From assembly GCA_900539765.1 (NCBI GenBank), contig UQDF01000002.1, forward strand, positions 1 to 64,000: DNA of 64,000 bases, written 5' to 3'. Under the pieces are notes generated by a model, which saw only the letters and a list, made by a program, of their open reading frames with translations, ran no database searches and had not been told where the DNA came from. The translations under genes were made by a program, and so were the position numbers. Shown piece by piece: positions 9,151 to 17,062 of this stretch (positions within the stretch are counted from its first letter, which is position 1; the number at the start of each line of letters is the position of its first letter). This stretch comes from an uncultured Porphyromonas sp. (lineage in GTDB: Bacteria > Bacteroidota > Bacteroidia > Bacteroidales > Porphyromonadaceae).

Positions 9151-10473
9151 ATGGACTTTTACGAACTAGATCTAGAGGATGAGGTCCTCGACGGACTGGA
9201 TGCGATGAACTTTGTGGAGACCTCTCCCATTCAATCGGAGACGATCCCCCCACTCCTAGAGGGGCGAGACGTCATCGGCTGTGCGCAGACTGGCTCGGGC
9301 AAGACGGCAGCTTATCTGCTCCCCTTCCTCAATAAGGTAGCACGTCAAGAACTACCCAAGGATCACCTCGGAGCCGTCGTCATGGCACCCACACGAGAGC
9401 TCGCCAAGCAGATCGACCAGGAGGTCGAGGGCTTTGGCTATTACGTATCGGTCTCCACGCTCGCTATCTACGGAGGCACCGATGGCATAGCTTGGGAGCA
9501 GCAAAGACGAGGCATGGCACTCGGAGCAGACATCGTCATCGCCACTCCAGGACGACTCCTCTCGATGCTACGTCTCGGCGCGTGTGACCTATCGCATGTA
9601 CAGTACTTCGTACTAGACGAGGCGGATAGGATGCTCGACATGGGCTTTTACGAAGACATTATGGAGATCTACAAGGCGCTGCCTGAGGATTGCCAGCATG
9701 TGATGTTTTCCGCGACGATGCCTAAGGAGATCCTCAAGCTCTCGGAGAGCATCCTCGTTGATCCCGTCCTCGTCGAGCTAGCTGTGGCAAAGCCCCCTAA
9801 GTCGATCATGCAGACCGCATACATCTGCTATGATGCACAAAAGCTCCCGATCATCCGATCCCTCTTTGCCAATCCTGAGGCAGAACTCTCACGCACCATC
9901 ATCTTTGCGGGAACTAAGGCGACCGTCCACGCACTCGCTCAGACACTCACTAGAGATGGACTGCCAGTTGCTGAGATGCACTCGGACTTGTCGCAGGAGC
10001 GTCGTGAGGAGGTCTTGAGAGACTTCCGTATGGGACGCACCAAAGTACTCGTAGCGACCGACATCGTGGCGCGCGGTATCGACATAGACGACATCGGAGT
10101 AGTGATCAATTATGAGGTGCCTCGTGACTTTGAGGACTACGTCCACCGCATCGGCCGTACAGCACGTGGCGCCGATGGCAAGGGCTTGGCGATCACGCTC
10201 GTCTCGCCCAGTGATCAGCAAGACTTCGCACGCTTGGAGCAATTCCTCGAGCAGGAGATCTACCGCATTCCTCTCGACCCCTCACTAGGTGAGGCGCCCA
10301 CCTATGCTCCCAACGAGCGCTCTAGCAGTCGTGGCTCCTCTAGAGGTAAAGGTAAAGGCAAAGGACGTGGCAGATCGCAAGGCAAAGGCAAAGGACGTGG
10401 TAAGCCTCAAGGTAAAGGTCGCTCCTCACAGCGCAAGGGCCGCCCCAGCGGTCGCAAAGGTAATAAGCAGTAA
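9151..10473 (+). CDS. DEAD-box ATP-dependent RNA helicase
   Basis: A 440-residue RNA helicase of the RhlE/DeaD-like group, expected to unwind structured RNA in ribosome assembly or mRNA decay. Visible motifs in order: Q motif (about 21-30), Walker A CAQTGSGKT (44-52), PTRELA, LDEADRMLDMGF (about 156), SAT, VATDIVARGIDID and HRIGRTARG. The last ~65 residues are a low-complexity basic tail built of GKGKGRG, RGSSRG and GKPQGKG units, probably an RNA-binding extension. The 5-prime leader (about 90 bases after the gapA terminator) shows no clear promoter match. The downstream phosphoesterase starts 22 bases after the stop. Confidence 0.93.
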   Translation: MDFYELDLEDEVLDGLDAMNFVETSPIQSETIPPLLEGRDVIGCAQTGSGKTAAYLLPFLNKVARQELPKDHLGAVVMAPTRELAKQIDQEVEGFGYYVSVSTLAIYGGTDGIAWEQQRRGMALGADIVIATPGRLLSMLRLGACDLSHVQYFVLDEADRMLDMGFYEDIMEIYKALPEDCQHVMFSATMPKEILKLSESILVDPVLVELAVAKPPKSIMQTAYICYDAQKLPIIRSLFANPEAELSRTIIFAGTKATVHALAQTLTRDGLPVAEMHSDLSQERREEVLRDFRMGRTKVLVATDIVARGIDIDDIGVVINYEVPRDFEDYVHRIGRTARGADGKGLAITLVSPSDQQDFARLEQFLEQEIYRIPLDPSLGEAPTYAPNERSSSRGSSRGKGKGKGRGRSQGKGKGRGKPQGKGRSSQRKGRPSGRKGNKQ

Positions 10474-10495
10474 CCGACTCGCAGTAATTGACTCT

Positions 10496-11005
10496 ATGAA
10501 CGCTCATCAGCGTATCGGCATCCTAAGCGATACGCACGGATATATCGATGATCAGGTCTGCAAGGCGCTTGCCACGTGTGATCTGATCTTTCACGCAGGA
10601 GACATCGGCGCTCCGCAGGTACTAGAGCGCTTGCAAGCCATTGCCCCGACGCTAGCTGTCTATGGGAATATCGATGACGCTGCGCTACACGCACAGCTCC
10701 CAGAGGTGGTTCACACAGAGGTAGCAGGCGTGGAGCTGGTTATGACACATATAGGCGGTTATCCAGGACACTATGAGCGTATCTTCGCACCTTATCTTAC
10801 GCCATGGCGTGAGCATCCGATGATTACCATCTCAGGGCATAGTCATATCCTCAAGGTGATGCCCGACAAGTCCCGTCCAGGACTCCTCCATATCAATCCT
10901 GGAGCGGTGGGGCGCAGTGGGTGGCATCAGAGTCGCACCCTCATACGCCTGCAGATCACCTCTGGGCGACCGCACGATCTAGAGGTCGTCGAGTGGCCCC
11001 GCTAG
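10496..11005 (+). CDS. YfcE/MJ0936-type metallophosphoesterase
   Basis: A 169-residue calcineurin-like phosphoesterase. The dinuclear-metal motifs are visible in order: LSDTHG (D, H), HAGDIG (D), YGNID (N), MTHIGG (H), SGHSH (H, H) and INPGAVG. Family members hydrolyse phosphodiesters; the physiological substrate is not fixed by sequence. The ATG at 10496 was chosen because homology starts at QRIGILSDTHG. A longer frame runs back through the helicase gene in another frame and carries only its low-complexity shadow. Likely cotranscribed with the helicase (22-base gap). Confidence 0.87.
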   Translation: MNAHQRIGILSDTHGYIDDQVCKALATCDLIFHAGDIGAPQVLERLQAIAPTLAVYGNIDDAALHAQLPEVVHTEVAGVELVMTHIGGYPGHYERIFAPYLTPWREHPMITISGHSHILKVMPDKSRPGLLHINPGAVGRSGWHQSRTLIRLQITSGRPHDLEVVEWPR

Positions 11006-11241
11006 TTTAGCGCTGGGTGACTTACAATAAAGCGTCGGATATAACTCTCCGATGATTGCTTCGCAAAGGTAATATGAAGCGCCAGAGCTTCTGCACTCTT
11101 CTGTATGCAACTGCTGTCTGTAGCCTGCAAATACCCTAGTAGATCCTTAAGCAGAGCGACACAACAAGCGATTCCAATCTGTAGAACACAAAGGACATAG
11201 CCCTACAAACCACTATACGACAGCTTTAGTGAAGCTTGGGG

Positions 11242-11847
11242 CTAGATCCCCTTAGCCTCCTCCATAGAGATCAGATTGTTCATCAGAGCGTAGATCGTCA
11301 GACCGCTAGGCGAGTGAATGTCTAGCTTGGCGGCTATGTTGCGCCGATGCGTCACGACCGTGTGCGGTGAGAGGTGCAGGACATCGGCTATCTCCTTATT
11401 GGTCAGTCCTCGTGCTACCCACGTGACCACTTCACACTCTCGCTGCGAGAGAGGTGTCTGCTGTGTCTCATCGCTCTCCAAGGTGTCCGCATCAGGCTGC
11501 TCCGCTTCTTGTATTAGTTGTATCAAGCTCTGAGGTTCGATCGTTGGTAAGCAGACGAAGCTGTAGCCTTTGTAGAGCTCCTCTGGGAGTAGATTGTGAT
11601 TGATCGCGACGAGCGTAGGCTCCTTACCCGCGGGGAGTAGATCAGGGTTGTACTGTACGCCTGTCAGGAGCGGGTTAGCGATGATTATGTCAGGCGCGAT
11701 GAATGTGATATGCTGTCTTAGCGCATCTAGGTCGAGCAGATCCACGCATATCTGCACGGAAGAGTCGGGGAAGCCTCTACGCAGCGCTAGCTGCAAGCCA
11801 TAGGCGAGGAGCTTGTGAGGCTCGATGATAAGTATCGTGTGTTGCAT
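11242..11847 (-). CDS. LuxR-type regulator with degenerate receiver domain (CdhR-like)
   Basis: A 201-residue transcription regulator. The N-terminal ~120 residues have a receiver-like pattern, but the phosphorylation pocket is absent: E9-P10 replace the acidic pair, Asn58 (IIIANPLL) stands where the phosphorylated Asp should be, and the switch Lys is missing. A LuxR helix-turn-helix follows (about 135-195: LSQRECEVV, GLTNKEIADVLHLS, HTVVTHRRNI). Regulation is therefore unlikely to use phosphotransfer. The gene lies 12 bases after a hemerythrin-domain gene. This pair resembles the P. gingivalis locus encoding CdhR, a regulator tied to hemin and community growth; that identity is by recollection of the family, not proven here. 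Confidence 0.85.
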   Translation of the reverse strand: MQHTILIIEPHKLLAYGLQLALRRGFPDSSVQICVDLLDLDALRQHITFIAPDIIIANPLLTGVQYNPDLLPAGKEPTLVAINHNLLPEELYKGYSFVCLPTIEPQSLIQLIQEAEQPDADTLESDETQQTPLSQRECEVVTWVARGLTNKEIADVLHLSPHTVVTHRRNIAAKLDIHSPSGLTIYALMNNLISMEEAKGI

Positions 11848-11859
11848 CCGTTGGGGCGT

Positions 11860-12582
11860 TTATGCGTGTCTATTGCTAGCTTGGAGTCTCTCCTCGATCT
11901 GCTTGATGAGTGGTACGAAAAGACAGTCCTCGATATGATTGTGCCACATCAGGTCGCTCTCGGTGGTAAAAAGCTCGTGCAGGACATTCGTCAGCGCATA
12001 GTCTCCCATCGACTGGTAGTACTTGATTAGGATATTCTTGAGATCGGTGATCTTCATCTCTATATGGTCGTGCCTACTCTCAAACTCATCGATCGAGTAG
12101 CCCTTGTCTCGCTCTCCTTTTAGCAGCCGATGGACGTAGGGGAAGAGTACCTCGTCTTCGTATCCCATATGCTTGTGCACCTCCTCGACATATGCATCGT
12201 AGAAGCGGTGGATCAGGGCAGCCACCTCTGGCGAACCTCCCTCGACAGCGGTAAAAAGGTCTCCCCGCAGATTTGGGAGCTTATAGTCTAGGAAGTAGTG
12301 ATGCGATCGCTGCAGATAAGCTATGAGCGACTCAGCCGAGATCTCGCCTAGCAGCTCCTCAGGGATCGTGTCGGACTGAGTCGTCAGCATATTGACGACA
12401 GCGAGGAGTGTATTCGTATCTACACCATTAGCCTGACATACCTCATCGACGCTCTTGTCGCCGAAGCCTAGAGGGATGCCAAAGCGGGTGATCACCATAA
12501 GCAGGTCATAGTGCGTCAAGATCAACTTACTCAGAGAGGTGTGAGCATCGAAGGGATGATTCAAGAGGGTCGGTGGATTCAT
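11860..12582 (-). CDS. Hemerythrin HHE-domain protein (RIC/YtfE-like)
   Basis: A 240-residue, mostly helical cytoplasmic protein. The C-terminal half has a hemerythrin-type ligand set: SHHYFLDYKLP, FYDAYVEEVHKHMGYEDEVLFPYV, RHDHIE and WHNHIEDCLFVPLI, supplying His and Glu ligands for a di-iron site. The N-terminal part (about 20-75) resembles the ScdA/RIC N-terminal domain but lacks its conserved cysteine pair. Di-iron proteins of this type repair Fe-S centres or sense oxygen, NO or iron. As the first gene of an operon with the LuxR regulator, it could be the sensor that informs it. A full promoter lies upstream. Confidence 0.85.
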   Translation of the reverse strand: MNPPTLLNHPFDAHTSLSKLILTHYDLLMVITRFGIPLGFGDKSVDEVCQANGVDTNTLLAVVNMLTTQSDTIPEELLGEISAESLIAYLQRSHHYFLDYKLPNLRGDLFTAVEGGSPEVAALIHRFYDAYVEEVHKHMGYEDEVLFPYVHRLLKGERDKGYSIDEFESRHDHIEMKITDLKNILIKYYQSMGDYALTNVLHELFTTESDLMWHNHIEDCLFVPLIKQIEERLQASNRHA

Positions 12583-12629
12583 AGACTATTAGTTTTGGTA
12601 AGTGTGTTACTGTAACTAGATACCGCAGA

Positions 12630-12660
12630 CAAAGATACAAACGATCGGCTGATCGCTCAA
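12630..12660 (-). promoter_or_regulatory. Promoter of hemerythrin-luxR operon
   Basis: On the minus strand, TTG (complement of 12658-12660), a 20-base spacer and TATCTTTG (complement of 12630-12637) match the Bacteroidetes consensus exactly. The leader to the hemerythrin gene is about 45 bases. Confidence 0.78.
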
Positions 12661-12680
12661 TACCTATCTGTAGGTAGAAG

Positions 12681-12722
12681 TTAGAGATTAGAGGTTAGAA
12701 GTTAGATATTAGAAGTTAGAGA
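12681..12722 (+). repeat. 7-bp tandem array
   Basis: Six heptamers in register: TTAGAGA, TTAGAGG, TTAGAAG, TTAGATA, TTAGAAG, TTAGAGA. It is the same family as 2570-2611 and 32401-32428, but no CACGTG element is attached here. Confidence 0.9.
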
Positions 12723-12729
12723 GTTGTGT

Positions 12730-12774
12730 CTAGGGGCGCTAGTGCTTCTAGTAGCGCTAGTGGCACTAGTACCC
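12730..12774 (+). repeat. 9-bp tandem array (CTAGNNNNN)
   Basis: Five units in register (CTAGGGGCG, CTAGTGCTT, CTAGTAGCG, CTAGTGGCA, CTAGTACCC) directly after the 7-bp array, as at 2.6 kb. Another short 7-bp repeat (AACAGCT, AACAGCC, AACAGCT; around 12788-12808) follows and runs into the stop codon of the next gene. Confidence 0.9.
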
Positions 12775-12806
12775 TTAGCCAATGGCCAACAGCTAACAGC
12801 CAACAG

Positions 12807-15005
12807 CTAGTTGACTAGGACTCGGTATAGCTGGTCGCCTATGCGAACGAGGTAGGGCCCTGAGGGTAGTGCTGAGCAGTCGTACGGCTCACCGCATCGT
12901 GCGGTGCTGATCAGTACTCCCTGAGCTGTGTAGAGAGACATCTCAGTATCTGCTGCATAGCCCTCGACGATGAGCTGGTCGTTGGCGATATAGACACGCT
13001 GAGTCTCTGCCGTCGGTGTGGTGAGCGCATTGCCCCGGCAGAAGGTTACCTCCAGATGGATCTCCTTATCCACCTTGACACCGACCTCTAGTTCGTCTCG
13101 CCAGTCGGTCATCTCCTCGCCATTGACGATCCACTTGTCGACCCGTAGCGTTGGGTCTGGCGTAGCGACACAGTAGACCGTCTCGCCTTCCTTGACCAGT
13201 GTCCCAGAGCTTATGATCTCTTGTGTACTGCTGAGTCGTACAGAGAGGTAGCCTCCAGGGCCATAAGTGAAGTTAAAGGGATACTGTGGCACCGTAAGCT
13301 CCTTAAAGACAGCGGTCACGTGACCATCACGATAGAGCTCGTAGTAGAAAGGACTCCCCTCGTCTAGTGATCGCTCGCCGTCAGTCCTCCAGTAGTCTAG
13401 CTCATGCCCCTTGTCCGCTTTAGCCACGAAGGTGATCTCTGCGCCTGCAGGGATACGGTCGCCCGACTTAACCTTTACCGCCGTGCCCATATTATCCATA
13501 TAGTAAGCATTTTCGATGACGCCACCACCCTCGCTATCGTAAGTGATCGTGTAGCCCTCTGCGGGGAGCTTCTTGTAGTGAGCAACGATGTCTACATCGT
13601 CTGTGATAATGTACTCAATGAGATATTGGTAAGCCACGTGACAGCGCTCGCCATTGATCTCATAGTAGTCAACCTGATAGCCATCCTCTAGCTCAGACTG
13701 TATGTACACCTTGGTACCACGCTCCACAAGATCGCCCGAGGCAAGCTCTTTCCAGGGATTTACGATGGCAACACTCAGAGTACCTCCCTCATTCATAGAG
13801 AAAGTGACCCGCGCCTGTCCCGTGGGTTGCTCGCTAGCGGTGCGAGGCACACGAGCCACGATCTGATTCGTCTCGGCAGCTGCTGCATAGTGTGGGTAGT
13901 AGTCATTGTGTGTCTGAATGCCTACCAGCAGCGTGTCCAGTTGCTGCCCTCCTCGTGTAAAGAGTGACTCAGAAAGCTTGAAGACCCCCCTCTCTACGCT
14001 GTATTGATCCGAGAAGATCGGCATATTGGGTGCCTCTCCCTCCTCAGAGGCGATCATCACGTTGGGGTAGGTCGTGGTGTAGCTCTGTCCCTTGGCATCC
14101 TGTACCGTCTGCTGGAAGGAGAGATCTATCGTCAGCGGTGATACGTGGACAGGGTCAAGAGTTATCTCGGGACACTGGTCATAGTTGACATCAGACTCTC
14201 GCAGCTGATCGGTAAAGAGCGGTAGCTGGTCATAGGTGAGGGCATTGCCCGTAAGGTTAGCCTTCCGAAGTGTGGAGAGCCCCTTGACACCTATCAGACG
14301 ACGTAGCTGCGGATTGTTGTACACCTCCAGAGAGCTGAGCTGCGTCAAGCCCGTGAGATCGATCGCTTGTAACTGTAGCTGCGTATTGAGCTTGAGCTTC
14401 TGCAGATGCTTCTGCTGTGTCAGGTCGAGGGTCCCTTGCAGTGAAGGCATCTCCGGGGTGCCGAGGCGTGTCGAGAGTGAGAGCTCTTCGAGTGTGCCGT
14501 CTTGCGGTAGGATGATGCTCCGCAAGTTTTGCACCTTAAGCACCTTAAGCTGCGGACAGCGAGAGACATCTAGGTGGTATGGAGTCGTAGAGCCCGACAT
14601 AGGACAGGCGAAAGCAAAGTCTAGTCGCTCTAGCGTGGGTGAGGCTATCTCGCCAAAACCTAAGACGTTGAGCTTTCCCTCCGTAGCCCACGGCTCTTCG
14701 AGCATCGTCACAGAGGTGCCATCGATAGTTATCTTCGTCCCCTCCGCCACAGGCTTAGCATAGGTGTGGGTGACAGCCTTAGCATAGCGACTCTTGGGGT
14801 CAGCAAGCGTCTCGCTCGATCCGTCTCCCCAGTAGATGGTGACCGAGGCTCCAGGTAGTGTGTTGTACTTAAAGGTCACGGAGCTACTCCCAGGAGTCAC
14901 ACATAGCTCGATAGGGTACTCTAGACCGTTCTGAGCGAGTAGCCCCTGGAGTGGTAGGAGCGGTAGGAGGCAGAGTAGCAGCCAATAGGTAATCTTTGCT
15001 TTCAT
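12807..15005 (-). CDS. Secreted surface protein with LRR and InlB-type repeats, T9SS sorted
   Basis: A 732-residue exported protein. After a signal peptide (about 1-24, ending LLAQ) comes an LRR-like region (about 125-265, LTQLSSLEVYNNPQLRRL). Three related beta-rich modules follow (about 385-660), each with GGTLSVAIVN or GGYLSVRLSS style strands, a GxxVxxGxxV stretch and a GYQVDYYEING or TLRVDKWIVNGEE end. These are divergent InlB B-repeat folds. The last ~75 residues (VYIANDQLIVEGYA, MSLYTAQGVLI, LPSGPYLVRIGDQLYRVLV) form a type IX secretion C-terminal domain. It is probably a surface-anchored adhesin or binding protein; no enzyme motif is visible. The 5-prime leader contains a strong stem-loop (15035-15076). 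Confidence 0.87.
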   Translation of the reverse strand: MKAKITYWLLLCLLPLLPLQGLLAQNGLEYPIELCVTPGSSSVTFKYNTLPGASVTIYWGDGSSETLADPKSRYAKAVTHTYAKPVAEGTKITIDGTSVTMLEEPWATEGKLNVLGFGEIASPTLERLDFAFACPMSGSTTPYHLDVSRCPQLKVLKVQNLRSIILPQDGTLEELSLSTRLGTPEMPSLQGTLDLTQQKHLQKLKLNTQLQLQAIDLTGLTQLSSLEVYNNPQLRRLIGVKGLSTLRKANLTGNALTYDQLPLFTDQLRESDVNYDQCPEITLDPVHVSPLTIDLSFQQTVQDAKGQSYTTTYPNVMIASEEGEAPNMPIFSDQYSVERGVFKLSESLFTRGGQQLDTLLVGIQTHNDYYPHYAAAAETNQIVARVPRTASEQPTGQARVTFSMNEGGTLSVAIVNPWKELASGDLVERGTKVYIQSELEDGYQVDYYEINGERCHVAYQYLIEYIITDDVDIVAHYKKLPAEGYTITYDSEGGGVIENAYYMDNMGTAVKVKSGDRIPAGAEITFVAKADKGHELDYWRTDGERSLDEGSPFYYELYRDGHVTAVFKELTVPQYPFNFTYGPGGYLSVRLSSTQEIISSGTLVKEGETVYCVATPDPTLRVDKWIVNGEEMTDWRDELEVGVKVDKEIHLEVTFCRGNALTTPTAETQRVYIANDQLIVEGYAADTEMSLYTAQGVLISTARCGEPYDCSALPSGPYLVRIGDQLYRVLVN

Positions 15006-15034
15006 ACTGATATGGATCTATTGATACGAAGACA

Positions 15035-15076
15035 AAGGCTCTCGATACAACTATGGGGACTTAGTTGCAGAGCCTT
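15035..15076 (-). promoter_or_regulatory. Leader stem-loop of the T9SS gene
   Basis: AAGGCTCT (15035-15042) pairs with AGAGCCTT (15069-15076), and CAACTA (15048-15053) with TAGTTG (15062-15067). It begins about 30 bases upstream of the start codon. No U-run follows on the minus strand, so a regulatory or stabilising leader hairpin is likelier than a terminator. Confidence 0.5.
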
Positions 15077-15241
15077 GATGGATCAACCAAGCTCCCGTTA
15101 CGTATTGCGAAGATAGTTATTTCAAATGACAAAGTGTAATCAAATACGTCTGAGCGTCCGTTGTGTCAAGCGAAACGAGCGTCCCTACAGATCGAGGTTA
15201 CAGCGTTTGATGAATGGAATTGTCGTGCTGACGTAGCTTGT

Positions 15242-15321
15242 GTAGGGGCGGACCTACGTGTCCGCCCGCAGAATAGACTGCACTCAGGTGAGGACGGGCG
15301 GACACACAGATCCGCCCCTAC
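15242..15321. repeat. REP-like GC-rich palindrome
   Basis: A 27-base left arm (15242-15268, beginning GTAGGGGCGGACC) is inverted with three mismatches at 15295-15321, with a 26-base loop. This kind of GGGGCGGAC...GTCCGCCC repeat occurs in many unrelated bacterial genomes and often yields spurious VGADL-containing open frames. Confidence 0.85.
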
Positions 15322-15439
15322 GGTGGAAGCTTCCACCCCGCCGAGCGGTTCACCCGAAGAGAAGTCGACTGAGTTTCCGAAACGAGAAAAAACTTCGCAT
15401 TTTACTTGCATATAAACTTAGAAAGCAGCGGGCTAGACG

Positions 15440-15492
15440 TCAACCACAAAGGCGCATCAAGCAGTACTGCTTGATGCGCCTTTTGTGGTTGA
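15440..15492 (-). terminator. ilvE terminator, 25-bp stem
   Basis: TCAACCACAAAGGCGCATCAAGCAG pairs with the mirror sequence ending TTTTGTGGTTGA, with a one-base bulge and a TA loop. The start of the stem lies 20 bases after the ilvE stop. T-runs lie within the stem on both strands. Confidence 0.8.
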
Positions 15493-15511
15493 TTAGAGGC
15501 GAGTAGCCTTT

Positions 15512-16531
15512 TTAGTCTAGTATGGTGACCCAGCCGTGTGTATCAGGCTCGTCGCCGTACTGGATACCACGTAGCTTGTTGTAGAGCTTCTCGCTGATAG
15601 GACCAGGCTTACCATCCTTAGAGATCTCGTAAGTCTTGTTCTCATCGAGGTCATCGACACGTAGTATTGGGCTGATGACAGCAGCTGTACCACAAGCACC
15701 AGCCTCCTCAAAGGTAGCTAGCTCCTCCTCAGGTACATGACGACGCTCTACCTTCAGACCGAGATCCTCAGCGAGCTGCATCAAGCTCTTGTTCGTGATA
15801 GAGGGTAGGATAGAGGTAGACTCAGGTGTGATGTAAGTGTTGTCTCTAATTCCGAAGAAGTTAGCTGGACCGCACTCATCGATATACTTCTTCTCCTTAG
15901 CATCGAGGAAGAGGCAAGCGCTGTAGCCCTTCTCGTGAGCTAGGACGGTAGGTACCATACCAGCAGCATAGTTACCACCCACCTTGATCGTACCAGTACC
16001 CAGAGGAGCGGCACGGTCATAGCCACGCATGATAGCCATAGGAGTAGGCTTGAAGCCCTCCTTGAAGTAAGGACCTACGGGAGATACGAAGACGATAAAG
16101 AGATACTCAGGAGCTGGCTTGACACCTACCTGCTCACCTAGTCCGAGTAGGAGTGGGCGGATGTAGAGTGAAGCACCGCTCTCGTAGGGAGGGACGTAGT
16201 CCTTGTTGAGCTCGACAGCCTTCTTGACAGCCTTGATAAAGAGCTCTTCGGGTACGGGAGCCATGACGACACCCTCAGCTGAGCGGATCATACGCTTAGC
16301 ATTCTCCTCGACACGGAAGAGGCGGATCTTACCATCCTTACCACGATAAGCCTTGAGACCCTCAAAAGCCTCCTGGCCGTAGTGCAGACAGGTAGCGCCC
16401 ATGTGGAGCGTGATCGTCTCCTGTGAAGTGACCTCTAGCTCACCCCACTTGCCATCACGATAGTAACAGCGTACGTTGTAATCGGTCTTGAGGTAACCAA
16501 ACCCCAATGATGACCAGTCCAAATTCTTCAT
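15512..16531 (-). CDS. ilvE: Branched-chain amino-acid aminotransferase
   Basis: PLP enzyme exchanging the amino group between Leu, Ile or Val and 2-oxoglutarate, in the cytoplasm. The 339 residues match the long (eukaryote-like, type II) BCAT group. Visible motifs are LHYGQEAFEGLKAYRG, RMIRSAEGVVMAPVP, SLYIRPLLLG, the PLP-lysine region IKVGGNYAAGMVP and LDECGPANFFG-like YIDECGPANFFG. The ATG at 16531 was chosen because homology starts at MKNLDWSSLGFGYL; the frame extends upstream without similarity. A -7 box TATCTTTG lies at 16585-16592 on the minus strand. With Kor and Gdh it fits amino-acid fermentation. Confidence 0.95.
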   Translation of the reverse strand: MKNLDWSSLGFGYLKTDYNVRCYYRDGKWGELEVTSQETITLHMGATCLHYGQEAFEGLKAYRGKDGKIRLFRVEENAKRMIRSAEGVVMAPVPEELFIKAVKKAVELNKDYVPPYESGASLYIRPLLLGLGEQVGVKPAPEYLFIVFVSPVGPYFKEGFKPTPMAIMRGYDRAAPLGTGTIKVGGNYAAGMVPTVLAHEKGYSACLFLDAKEKKYIDECGPANFFGIRDNTYITPESTSILPSITNKSLMQLAEDLGLKVERRHVPEEELATFEEAGACGTAAVISPILRVDDLDENKTYEISKDGKPGPISEKLYNKLRGIQYGDEPDTHGWVTILD

Positions 16532-16660
16532 ACTATATATAGGTAATAAAGTTGTTAGTAAAGTCCGTAGTAACGATCGGTCTACAAAGATACCTATTTT
16601 ATTTGGTATTAGACGACTCAAAAACAAACCTCCGTAGATTCAACTATCAAGTGAGACGTG

Positions 16661-16676
16661 TAACCCTAGGGTTACT
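16661..16676. promoter_or_regulatory. Perfect 16-bp palindrome
   Basis: GTAACCCTAGGGTTAC is a perfect dyad about 130 bases upstream of the ilvE start and 70 bases beyond its -7 box. It could be an operator for a dimeric regulator; no partner site was seen. Confidence 0.35.
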
Positions 16677-16713
16677 CGTACTAGTCGCTACACGTAGTTG
16701 GCTGAAAAAGTCG

Positions 16714-16881
16714 ATATCCACGTGGGGATTCTCAAATCTCCACGTGGAAAATAAAAATTCTCCACGTGGAGGCGAAATAAAACTTCGGAGGAATCAAATG
16801 ATACTTCGGAGGAATCGTTTTGCGCCTACGTGGAGAATAAAAAATAGCCACGTGGAGATTTGAGATTTTCCACGTGGATAT
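16714..16881 (+). repeat. Palindromic CACGTG element, copy B
   Basis: 168 bp with exact inverted ends (ATATCCACGTGG and CCACGTGGATAT). There are three boxes per arm, and the two arms match over about 65 bases when one is reverse-complemented. The core (about 16790-16816) has two CTTCGGAGGAATC copies 21 bases apart. Same orientation as copy A. Confidence 0.92.
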
Positions 16882-16976
16882 TGTCCTCTTCCTAAAAAAA
16901 AGTACACAGTTGGAAAGGTGTTACTGAGACGGTACACGGATCGTCTTTGGCGGGATGGAGAGTGAGAGCTTTTTTG

Positions 16977-16984
16977 TACCTTTG
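16977..16984 (+). promoter_or_regulatory. Candidate -7 box of the thrS operon
   Basis: TACCTTTG matches TAnnTTTG. No TTG lies 19-21 bases upstream, so only the -7 element is supported. It gives a leader of about 70 bases to thrS. Confidence 0.5.
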
Positions 16985-17062
16985 TGGCGTATATACATTT
17001 TTGAGATTGTTGCAGAGAGCAAGAGTCTCCTCATTATATTAGTCGACTACAACATACCACTT

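Larger units (their letters stand above)
15006..15511. other. Intergenic region between T9SS gene and ilvE
   Basis: This 506-base gap holds the leader hairpin of the T9SS gene (15035-15076), a TATCTTCG-like -7 box on the minus strand (15108-15115), a GC-rich REP-like palindrome (15242-15321) and the ilvE terminator (15440-15492). Two overlapping open frames of about 80 codons here are products of the palindrome and are not called as genes. Confidence 0.7.
16532..17062. other. Divergent ilvE-thrS intergenic region
   Basis: This 531-base gap contains the ilvE -7 box (16585-16592, minus), a perfect 16-base palindrome GTAACCCTAGGGTTAC (16661-16676), palindromic element B (16714-16881) and a thrS -7 box (16977-16984). 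Open frames across element B are not supported as genes. Confidence 0.75.

Noticed and set aside
11006..11241. Minus-strand TACCTTTG box (complement of 11064-11071) as a promoter
   Set aside because: No TTG at the right distance and no minus-strand gene to its left before the phosphoesterase, so it is probably chance.
15161..15415. Overlapping open frames of about 80 codons on both strands
   Set aside because: Both are generated by the GC-rich palindrome (VGADL motif on each strand) and have no start context or family match.
16552..16863. Plus-strand frame of 103 codons across element B
   Set aside because: It reads through the palindrome arms. The same motifs reappear in frames over elements C and D, so it is repeat sequence, not a gene.
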